Assembly (NCBI RefSeq): GCF_019207025.1
Contig: NZ_JAEEGC010000021.1
Location: forward strand, 1-64,000
Reading direction: 5' to 3'
Source: Clostridium thailandense
GTDB taxonomy: Bacteria; Bacillota; Clostridia; Clostridiales; Clostridiaceae
Length of the DNA stretch: 64,000 nucleotides
A program made the position numbers and the translations under genes. The notes under the pieces are model-generated. The model searched no databases, was not told the DNA's origin, and worked only from the letters and a program-made list of their open reading frames with translations. Below, in pieces: positions 25,883-34,048 of the stretch (position 1 is its first letter; every line of letters starts with the position of its first letter).

Positions 25883-25910
25883 TTATCGTTGCTACAAGCT
25901 TTTTTCTTTA
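25883..25910 (-). promoter_or_regulatory. Candidate sigma-D promoter for the Ig-like protein and flagellin
   Basis: The minus strand reads TAAA, 16 bases, AACGATAA, against the family consensus TAAA-N15-GCCGATAA. It lies 56 bases before the ATG and downstream of a terminator, so this is the only promoter region available to these two genes. Confidence 0.65.
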
Positions 25911-25958
25911 TAGCTCTAATAAAATTTGCACATACATAACTATAACCTTAATTATTTT

Positions 25959-25995
25959 AATAAAAACAGCCCTATTACTAGGACTGCTTTTATTG
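25959..25995 (-). terminator. Terminator after the giant surface protein gene
   Basis: The minus strand forms AATAAAAGCAGTCCTA, loop, TAGGGCTGTTTTTATT, with one mismatch and a built-in T run. It lies 60 bases after the stop codon at 26055 and separates the giant gene from the Ig-like/flagellin unit. Confidence 0.75.
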
Positions 25996-26054
25996 AATTT
26001 TTCACAACCAAATCAAGTAAACTTACTGCATTTTCGACTTAAACTTGCCATCAA

Positions 26055-29000
26055 TTAAAAACCTAATGATGCTGATGGTATTGTAAATATTATTGGAGCA
26101 GCCGCTGAATTTCCAGCTTCATCAACTACATTTACAGCAGTTATAGTTATAGTCTCCCCACCTGATATTGATTCACCTGTGCCTAATGTTATTTTAAAGG
26201 TATCGCTATAGGTTGTACCATTATAGGTTGTACTATTTTGAGGAGCTATTATTACTCCTGTAGTTCCAAAACTATTGCTGGATAAAGCTAAATTAGCAGC
26301 AGTAATATTACTTGTATTAATTTTGTCATTAAATTTAATTGTTATTGTATCTCCTGCTTGTATAGTATTAAGTGTTCCTCCATCATTTGATGCTGTTATT
26401 GGATTTGTTCCATCTGCTGCTGGTGCAGTTGTATCTATAACAATATTTTTAGTACTTGCTAAAGATGTACTATCTGCGTAAGCAGGCAAAATCAAAATAT
26501 TAGCATCTCCTGTAACACTTCCTGCTGTTGATTTCATAGTTCCTGAATTTAGATTTATTGAACTTACATTTAAATAGTTTGAACTTGGAGTATTATCTGC
26601 AGCTCCAACAGTGTAATTAAATACTAGAATACTTGTACCAGATCCACTAGCATAAGTTGCAGTTCCTCCTGAATTTAATGTTAATTTTGGAATTCCTGTA
26701 ACTGTAACATTACCACTAAAATTAACTGTTATAGGTATAACTGTTCCAGCTTTATAGTTACCATTGCTTTGAGAAGAAGTTATAGAACTTACAGCTGCAA
26801 ATACATTTTGGCTAATTACAGCATCATTATACCCTGGCGAAGATATAGTTAAACTATGCACACCAGCGGTACTAAAGGTTCCTGCTGGTATCACTATTTT
26901 TCCTGATTGAGTTCTATCACAACTACTTATTATATCAGTAGTTCCATCCATTATATGGGTTATTCCAGTTCTCCATGTACTATCATCTGTAAATGTAATA
27001 TCAATATCTTCTGCTGTAGACTTTCCTGTTGCTGGTGTTAAGTCTGGTGGATTAACGCCTAATACACTATTTGTTACCGTGTAACTACTAAGTGAACTTG
27101 CTAGATTTCCTGCTATATCCTGTATATTTCCTGTTGCCCCCGGAGTATAGTTTACTGTTACACTAATACCATGTGGGATTGATGAACCTAAAGTTAAAAT
27201 AACAGTTTTTCCACTTACTGCAGCTGTAAAGCCAGAAGCAGCTGATCCAGCAATATTAACCCCAAAGTGAGTAGCATCTAAAGCTACACTACTGTTTAAC
27301 GTTTCATCGTAAGTCAATACTATCTGATTATTCGCACCATTATTGACCGCAGCGCTTTGCAATATTGGTTTAGTTGAGTCAATTATAAAGGAACCTCCAC
27401 TTTGTGCCAATACAGTTCCGCTACCAATAGTAGTTCCATCCACAAGCACTACTTTATAATCGTTTGTTTGTCTCGGTATAATTATGTTTGTATCTGCATT
27501 TGTAAAGTAGGTACAGTTATCTGAAGTCATATATTGTCTTATATCACTTTCTGCAGTATAATTCCAGGAAGTTGGTATTACATAAGCTCTATAAGTTGTT
27601 GGTAACCCAGAAACAATGCTTGATATCGGTTGAGATGTTCCTCCCTGTAATGGGGTTGCTGCTACTATCACTGGTGATGCTATAGCTGATGAAGCAGTAC
27701 CTGGATTTATTAAAATTCCATTAAACAATACAGGATTTGATACATTATTATTTCCATCTAATAAATCTGTTGTAGGCGTAGAATTATCGTTTGTAACAGC
27801 TGCTCCAGTTACTTTTAGCACTGGTGCAACACAGTTATCAAAGTTATTTGGCTGTAATAAACCTAATCCTCCAATCTTAGCAGTACCCGCTGTTACGGCT
27901 ACACCAGTATCAGCCCTTCCGACCGTAGGCACTGTATCAGTTGAAGAAGCTACGTAATGACTATAATTGGCAAACTTGTTACCTATAATCTCTAATGTTC
28001 CATTAGATTGGTAAACACCATTTTGATATCCATTTATTGACGCTGAATTTGCAGCAAAATTATTATTGAAAATTACTCCTGTGCTAGCAGAATTAAAATT
28101 TATAACTCTATTCAATGCATTTGTAGAATCAAAAACTGAATTTTTAACTGTTAAAGTACCTGAAGTTTGATTAATCCCCCAACATTGTCCATTGTCATTT
28201 TTAATATTAGTAAAGTACACCCCATCCAATGTTAAATTCTGTGAAGCATTAATAACATTGGATATATTTTTTGTATTCCCATCTATGGTTAAATTTTTAA
28301 GAGTTAACGAACTGCCACTTGCTGTGATAAAGGAACCGTTGTTTAAGCTGTTTATTTTAATTTGAGACATATTTCCTATTCCTTCTATAGTTAGGTCTCT
28401 ATTAGAAGGCAGAGTGTAGTTATCCATAAGATAAACTCTAGATAACAATTTAATATCCGTTACTGTTGAATCTGCAAATGCAGCAGCCAGCTGTGTATCG
28501 TTAGCTACAGTTATAGATTTTTGTGCTCCTATAGTAATTATTACATAACCCTGAAGACCTGTACCATCTTTTGCAGTGGCCCAAACTTTTACTCTTCCAT
28601 TCTCCAATCCACTTATTACTGCCTTTGTCGGCGTAGTGGCATTTGAATTAATAGTAGCTTTAGTTGTTGCTATTCCATTTGGAGAATCCTCGTCAGACAC
28701 CGACCAGGTAACAGGAGTACTAGCTGTAAGATTTAATGTGCCATTAATTCCAGATATTGAGTATAACCCACTATCACTTGTTATTTTTATCTCTACTGCT
28801 TCAACACTTGGCAAAGTTGATGTCGTAGCTTTCCTTCTTACTTTTACAGGCTCAGTCTTTGGAACCGAACTTATTATAGTACTTCCTAGGCTGCAGGTTT
28901 GCCAGCCACTTGCACTTGTGTAATATTGCATACTAGCTGTTGTTCCTGTTATTGTAACTTTATTATTAGCTGTATCATTTGTAATTGCAGTATCATCAAA

Positions 29001-31526
29001 ACTAAGTCCCGAAGGAGCAGCTGCTCTTGGAGAAATCACAATAGCAGTAGTAGGTGAACTAGCTGGAGTGTTTCCAGAAGCTTTAATTCTAAACTGTATT
29101 TGAGTTCCTCCCTTGCCTATACTTATTGTATTACTAATAACACCTGTTGAAGGTACATCCTTCCAATCAGATTCACCTACTGTTGCTACTTTTCCTGTAG
29201 TGCTTATTGGAGCAACTCTATATTGAAGATTTCCTACCACTACAGAGTCTGTGGAAGAGTTAACTAAAAGATTAGTAATATCTATATCATTAGTTGAATC
29301 TGCTGGACCAGATGTTGTTACTCCACTCAAATCTATTGACACACCTATTGGTGCTGCTGGTGATTCAACTCCATAGCTTACAGCGGTTCTTCTACTCTCA
29401 GCCTGAGTCCCTCTTGTTACACTTACGTATAAAATCCCACCATTTTTATTAAGATCCATCCCCGCTATAGAAATTTTCCCTGAAGAATCTGCCTTTTGTT
29501 GAACAATTGGCTTGGTAGCAGTTAACGAATCGTAAACTTTTAATGTATCTCCAGCTGATAAATTTGCACCATCTAAAGTAACTAAAGTATCATTTTTACC
29601 TATATTATTTGTAACCTGAACATATTGCGAACCAATTCCAGTGGAAGCCAAACTTAAACTTAATGTTATAGTTTTACCGTATCCAACTATAGTTCCATTA
29701 AAAATGCATACACCATTTTTATTCGTGTAATTACTTCTATTCCAATTAACAACTAATTGCTTTATAGTATTATCACTCATAGTTGCTGGAACCTTATCTG
29801 GAAGATACTTATCTAAATCTATGTCGCCTATTCCTTTTCCTACGTCAGTATCATCTACTGCAACAGCTATATTGTTTACAGTTTTAATAGTAACAGTAGA
29901 TTTTGGCTTAGTCACAGCAGCAGTTTGAAGCTTATAAGTGGTATTTCCGTTTTTATCTACAGTAGCCACAGGATCTAGCACCTGATATAGCTTACCATTC
30001 TGTGTAAAATAAATTATATCTTTTCTTGTACTTGCATTATCAGGATTTTGTACGTATATGTTTATATCACTAGCTGCTACATCTGTAATTTTTTCTCCAA
30101 CTCCACCGTTAGTTCCTACCTTATATATTTTATTTCCATCTAGTAAGCTTACGTAATATATATTGGAATCAGACACATTGATATGTGTAGCTTCTTCATC
30201 CTCTGGAACACTGCTATTTCCATTTTTATCAGTGGTAACCAGCTTTATACTTATACTAGATCCATCTAATTTATATACTTTCCCATCTGCAGTAGAGTAA
30301 TAAACATTAGAAGAATCTGAAGTATTAATATATCTTACATTATATATAGAAGACGATCTTAGCAATCTATTACTTCCATCTAAGGATATACTATAAAGTC
30401 TTCCTCCATCAGAAGCATTACTGTAAAATATAGTATTTCCTCCTGATATACTTACATAATCAGCTTCATCACTACACAAAGGAGTAGAGTTTCCCGAAGC
30501 ATCTAAACAATATAGTTTTCCTCCATCAGATTTATTACTATAATAAACCTTATCTCCAACTACATTCAAAAAGGTTCCAATATTATCACTTATTTTTTGC
30601 TTTTTAGTACCATCTATTTTCACCTTATATATTTTTCCGCCATCGCTATAATTACTATAATACACCCATCCACCTACAGCTGTAACATACTTGGCGTTGT
30701 CATCACATATAACATAATTTTCTAAGCCACTATCACTCATCTTGTATATTTTTCCACTATCCGCAGTATTAGAATAATATCTGTAAGTACCATCTGAAGC
30801 CACTAAACCTGTATTAGACATATTACCTTGTCCTAAACTGCTTGATGATGATGTAGGTGTAGTAGTAGCATATGAAGTTAGGGGAACATTAATTGTAGAA
30901 ACACTTCCATCAGTAGTACTAGGTAACGTTAAACTACCTGTTGCTATAAAATTGGTTGTATCGCTATCAGAAAATAAATATAATGTTACTGATCCTGAGC
31001 TGCTAGTAACTGATGTAGCTATAGTATCGTTTATACTCTTTAGTGCAACCAATTTAGTATTAGCTACACTATAATAAGAAGAACCAGTAATTCCTGAAAT
31101 ATTTATAATTTTGGTATTTAAAAGATATAGACTGTTATCTATAATCTTTGTTAAACTAACCTGTACAGTAGCATAGCTTGAACTTGCTACTGGATTATAT
31201 CCACTGCTATTCCCATAAACATAAGTAATAGTAGTTCCATTCTTGTAGTAGTATATGTTACTACCAATTAATGAAGATAGCTGAGTTTCTGAAACTACAC
31301 TATTTGTAACTACATTTAGTATTGAGCTGCCATTACTATAATATATTTCAGTCGGATTATTAAATATTTGATTGTTTATTTGATCAATTTGGCTAGCTAT
31401 GTTTGAATAATAATAAGCTTTATTGCCTACAATTAACATAGGCTCTTGTGGTAATGCTGCTTTGACATGTTGTTGAACTCCAACACAACCCGCAGCCGCC
31501 ATCACTAGAAACCTTAATTTTTTCAT
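26055..31526 (-). CDS. Giant multidomain surface or secreted protein with SwmB-like repeat
   Basis: A 1823-residue exported protein. The signal peptide is residues 1-24; AAAGC within it is a poor lipobox, so lipidation is unlikely but not excluded. Residues about 240-510 are DUF5050-like beta-propeller repeats (YYSNYSDGGKIYKVKIDGTK). About 590-640 is Ig-like, about 1010-1200 a right-handed beta-helix (LKNLTIDGN, LDGVYFTNI, VKNSVFDS). Then comes a SwmB/SWM-type repeat (IVLTYDETLNSSVALDATHF), a DUF1533-like part and two more Ig-like modules. No LPxTG, CWB2 or SLH anchor is present. It has a sigma-D-like promoter and sits beside flagellin. It is probably an adhesive or gliding-related surface filament, which is an inference. 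Confidence 0.8.
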   Translation of the reverse strand: MKKLRFLVMAAAGCVGVQQHVKAALPQEPMLIVGNKAYYYSNIASQIDQINNQIFNNPTEIYYSNGSSILNVVTNSVVSETQLSSLIGSNIYYYKNGTTITYVYGNSSGYNPVASSSYATVQVSLTKIIDNSLYLLNTKIINISGITGSSYYSVANTKLVALKSINDTIATSVTSSSGSVTLYLFSDSDTTNFIATGSLTLPSTTDGSVSTINVPLTSYATTTPTSSSSSLGQGNMSNTGLVASDGTYRYYSNTADSGKIYKMSDSGLENYVICDDNAKYVTAVGGWVYYSNYSDGGKIYKVKIDGTKKQKISDNIGTFLNVVGDKVYYSNKSDGGKLYCLDASGNSTPLCSDEADYVSISGGNTIFYSNASDGGRLYSISLDGSNRLLRSSSIYNVRYINTSDSSNVYYSTADGKVYKLDGSSISIKLVTTDKNGNSSVPEDEEATHINVSDSNIYYVSLLDGNKIYKVGTNGGVGEKITDVAASDINIYVQNPDNASTRKDIIYFTQNGKLYQVLDPVATVDKNGNTTYKLQTAAVTKPKSTVTIKTVNNIAVAVDDTDVGKGIGDIDLDKYLPDKVPATMSDNTIKQLVVNWNRSNYTNKNGVCIFNGTIVGYGKTITLSLSLASTGIGSQYVQVTNNIGKNDTLVTLDGANLSAGDTLKVYDSLTATKPIVQQKADSSGKISIAGMDLNKNGGILYVSVTRGTQAESRRTAVSYGVESPAAPIGVSIDLSGVTTSGPADSTNDIDITNLLVNSSTDSVVVGNLQYRVAPISTTGKVATVGESDWKDVPSTGVISNTISIGKGGTQIQFRIKASGNTPASSPTTAIVISPRAAAPSGLSFDDTAITNDTANNKVTITGTTASMQYYTSASGWQTCSLGSTIISSVPKTEPVKVRRKATTSTLPSVEAVEIKITSDSGLYSISGINGTLNLTASTPVTWSVSDEDSPNGIATTKATINSNATTPTKAVISGLENGRVKVWATAKDGTGLQGYVIITIGAQKSITVANDTQLAAAFADSTVTDIKLLSRVYLMDNYTLPSNRDLTIEGIGNMSQIKINSLNNGSFITASGSSLTLKNLTIDGNTKNISNVINASQNLTLDGVYFTNIKNDNGQCWGINQTSGTLTVKNSVFDSTNALNRVINFNSASTGVIFNNNFAANSASINGYQNGVYQSNGTLEIIGNKFANYSHYVASSTDTVPTVGRADTGVAVTAGTAKIGGLGLLQPNNFDNCVAPVLKVTGAAVTNDNSTPTTDLLDGNNNVSNPVLFNGILINPGTASSAIASPVIVAATPLQGGTSQPISSIVSGLPTTYRAYVIPTSWNYTAESDIRQYMTSDNCTYFTNADTNIIIPRQTNDYKVVLVDGTTIGSGTVLAQSGGSFIIDSTKPILQSAAVNNGANNQIVLTYDETLNSSVALDATHFGVNIAGSAASGFTAAVSGKTVILTLGSSIPHGISVTVNYTPGATGNIQDIAGNLASSLSSYTVTNSVLGVNPPDLTPATGKSTAEDIDITFTDDSTWRTGITHIMDGTTDIISSCDRTQSGKIVIPAGTFSTAGVHSLTISSPGYNDAVISQNVFAAVSSITSSQSNGNYKAGTVIPITVNFSGNVTVTGIPKLTLNSGGTATYASGSGTSILVFNYTVGAADNTPSSNYLNVSSINLNSGTMKSTAGSVTGDANILILPAYADSTSLASTKNIVIDTTAPAADGTNPITASNDGGTLNTIQAGDTITIKFNDKINTSNITAANLALSSNSFGTTGVIIAPQNSTTYNGTTYSDTFKITLGTGESISGGETITITAVNVVDEAGNSAAAPIIFTIPSASLGF

Positions 31527-31564
31527 CTTAATCCTCCTTTTGAATCTTTTGTTTAATACTATGT

Positions 31565-31591
31565 TTATCGTAAACTCCTATAATTAATTAA
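31565..31591 (-). promoter_or_regulatory. Candidate sigma-D promoter for the giant surface protein
   Basis: The minus strand reads TTAA, 15 bases, TACGATAA. The -10 element matches those at 25883 and 55319. The -35 has one mismatch to TAAA. The predicted start site is about 32 bases before the ATG, which has AAAAGGAGG upstream. Confidence 0.55.
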
Positions 31592-31593
31592 GT

Positions 31594-31668
31594 ACTATAG
31601 ACATCCACGGCCGACACTTAACTTTATACTTCAGGATATGTTAAATGTCTGTTTTTGGTATCTATATC
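31594..31668. repeat. Family A element, short deletion derivative
   Basis: It begins CTATAGACATCCACGGCCGA, the same end as the copy at 43616, continues with TATACTTCAGGATATG, then jumps to TTAAATGTCTG and TCTATA, which match the opposite end. The interior of about 180 bases is missing, so both ends survive without the long hairpin. Confidence 0.55.
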
Positions 31669-31692
31669 ATACTTTATCTAATAGAAGTCAAT

Positions 31693-31719
31693 AGAAAAGA
31701 GCTTGAATTCCTCTTTTCT
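31693..31719 (-). terminator. Terminator overlapping the stop of the CWB2 gene
   Basis: AGAAAAGAG, a nine-base loop (CTTGAATTC) and CTCTTTTCT form a perfect nine-pair stem. It overlaps the TAG stop of the gene at 31718. The T content is inside the stem rather than after it, so termination may be incomplete. Confidence 0.45.
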
Positions 31720-34024
31720 ACTGTACTTTAATTACAACAGGTACTGGAACACCACTATTATAGTAGTCTATAGTAGCTTGTACAGTGTAAGAAGCTGAAT
31801 CTGATGGAGATATAACTGGTGGATTCCATAATGATACTTTTACTAATTTATATAATGGAGTAACCCCCTGTGGATTTGATATTATAGCATACAATTTAAT
31901 ATCTTCCATTTTTATTACTCCACTTGCACTTATAGTAATCGGTATAGGAGTAGTAGGACTGTAACTGGTATTAGTAGCATTAGGATTAGTATAGTCTGAT
32001 GTAATTCCTATAACTTTAGGAATTATACCTATAGTAGCAGCCACTTTAGTACCATTACTTGTAACCCCTTCTAATCTCATAGTAGCTATTCTACAATCAT
32101 CAAGGTATTGACTCGCATCAGTTGTTATATTTGAAGAAGTACCTATACTTACTCCAGTTTTCCATGTAACCTTTACCTTTTTATTAGTTAACGGATCTGT
32201 TATCTGAGTTGGGTATACATCTCCTTGAACAATAGGTGATAACTCTCCTATATCTCTAGAAGGGCTATTTGAATTACCTCCATTATTTCCACTATTCCCT
32301 GAATTGTTTGGATCTAAATCTACCCCACCTTCAGATGTTACTATCATAAGGTAACTAACCCTTTTACCGCAGTCTGGAACTGTACCTTTTAGTATATGCG
32401 TACCTTTTCTGCTTCCCTTTATGAGTGTACTTGCTGCATCCCAATCCACATCAAAAGCGGTGCTGCTTCCATCTTGCATTAACGCTATTACTTGACTTGG
32501 CATATCAGAACTTATATAATCATTCATTTCATCTGTGGTTGCAAAAACCTTCTTAAAATCTGGTATGCTTGCTACAATTGATGCAGGATTTATATTTAGT
32601 GTCAGCTTAACTTTTTTACTATACTTGTCTACAGTACCGTTAAAAACATAAACTCCAGGTTTATTACTACTTTGTGTCCCGTAATCCCAGTTTACAGGAA
32701 CTTCGGCCCAAGTTCCATCTGTCATTTGCGCAGTAACTGTTGATGGAATCTGGTAGGTTTCTCTGCTATCAGCAGTATCTGTTATATCATTAATCTTATA
32801 AGGTATTGGCTTTACTGTAAGTGTTGCATATACAGTCTTATCTGTTCCATTTATTTTTCCTAAAAAATTATATATTCCTGGCTTTGTCGTATTTACTTTA
32901 GTAAGATTCCAATCAACTGCTACTTCTTTTTTTGTACCATCTGTAGCAGTTATTATGATAGTTTGTCTAGGAGTATATTTTTCATTTTGCAATATAGTAT
33001 CTGTTATATTTTGAGTACTTCCCACCGCAAGTGGAAGATCTTGCGCAGCTAGTTCTGTAGCATAGCTTACTGATCCATTTCCTCCCAGAATCTTCAATTT
33101 AGTTACTATATGTTTCTTTAAAAAGTCTTGTGTAGAGTTGTCCATAGGACTATCTACAAATAACACTGGTGATGATGTGCTAGGTGCTAAAGCAGATGCT
33201 CCCAAAGAATCGGGAAAATCTTTAGCCGAGGCTATATATAAAGTATTTGTATCCACTTCATTTTGGAAAGCCTCTATTATACTAGTGTTTCTTTCATAAT
33301 CATTGCCATAGCCTATTCTCTTAACATTCGATAACCCACTTATAGCATTATCACTTATCATATTTTGATCCCCAATAACATATATCTGGGACATTTTTGA
33401 TGTATTACCTAAATATTTTTTCACTGAACTACTTAAAGATGTCCCATCTGTTAAAATTATTGGCATACCTTTTAGTGCAGCTATGGATGCTATAGACATT
33501 CCATCTTTAAAATTATTACCGTTTATAATAGCAACTTCGTCATGTTTACCAATCTTTGCTGCTACTTGAATAGCAGTTTCATATCTATCGCTTCCTCCAA
33601 GTCTTGTAACCTTTATTTTTTTTGCCTTCAAAGCATCTTCTATACTCTGAGATACTACCCCTTTTCCTCCTATTATAAATACATTTTTCACATTTAATCT
33701 TGTAAGTTCTGAAGAAGTATATGGATTTAATATCTCTGCTCCAGTTAAAAGTATAGGTGCATCATATTTTTTTGCTAGAGGCGCTGCCGAAAGAGCATCT
33801 GGAAAATTTTCGCCATTTACTATCACTGCATAGTCTGTATCTTGCTTCCATCCATCCTCACATACTTTAGCTGCTGTTTCATATCTATCCATGCCATTAT
33901 ACCTAGTTACTACTGGCGAAGCCTGAACTTTTATGGTACCTAAGGTTCCTGCAACTGCAGCTGCTGCTACTAATAATACTAATTTTTTACTCTTAAGCAC
34001 TCCTACTAACTCTGACTTATTCAT
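31718..34024 (-). CDS. Surface protein with CWB2 wall-binding repeats and Ig-like modules
   Basis: A 768-residue cell-wall protein. The signal peptide is residues 1-36 (VLLVAAAAVAGTLGTIKVQA). Residues 37-335 hold three CWB2 repeats (RYNGMDRYETAAKVCEDGW, RLGGSDRYETAIQVAAKIG, RIGYGNDYERNTSIIEAF). In C. difficile such triplets bind a wall polysaccharide. Three Ig-like modules follow (about 340-560), each with a conserved GIYNFLG- or GVYVFNG-type motif. The C-terminal 180 residues are beta-rich and not recognised. It lies 24 bases after the CWB2-LRR gene and is probably in its operon. Confidence 0.88.
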   Translation of the reverse strand: MNKSELVGVLKSKKLVLLVAAAAVAGTLGTIKVQASPVVTRYNGMDRYETAAKVCEDGWKQDTDYAVIVNGENFPDALSAAPLAKKYDAPILLTGAEILNPYTSSELTRLNVKNVFIIGGKGVVSQSIEDALKAKKIKVTRLGGSDRYETAIQVAAKIGKHDEVAIINGNNFKDGMSIASIAALKGMPIILTDGTSLSSSVKKYLGNTSKMSQIYVIGDQNMISDNAISGLSNVKRIGYGNDYERNTSIIEAFQNEVDTNTLYIASAKDFPDSLGASALAPSTSSPVLFVDSPMDNSTQDFLKKHIVTKLKILGGNGSVSYATELAAQDLPLAVGSTQNITDTILQNEKYTPRQTIIITATDGTKKEVAVDWNLTKVNTTKPGIYNFLGKINGTDKTVYATLTVKPIPYKINDITDTADSRETYQIPSTVTAQMTDGTWAEVPVNWDYGTQSSNKPGVYVFNGTVDKYSKKVKLTLNINPASIVASIPDFKKVFATTDEMNDYISSDMPSQVIALMQDGSSTAFDVDWDAASTLIKGSRKGTHILKGTVPDCGKRVSYLMIVTSEGGVDLDPNNSGNSGNNGGNSNSPSRDIGELSPIVQGDVYPTQITDPLTNKKVKVTWKTGVSIGTSSNITTDASQYLDDCRIATMRLEGVTSNGTKVAATIGIIPKVIGITSDYTNPNATNTSYSPTTPIPITISASGVIKMEDIKLYAIISNPQGVTPLYKLVKVSLWNPPVISPSDSASYTVQATIDYYNSGVPVPVVIKVQ

Positions 34025-34048
34025 TGATATATATGCAGCTCCTTTCCT

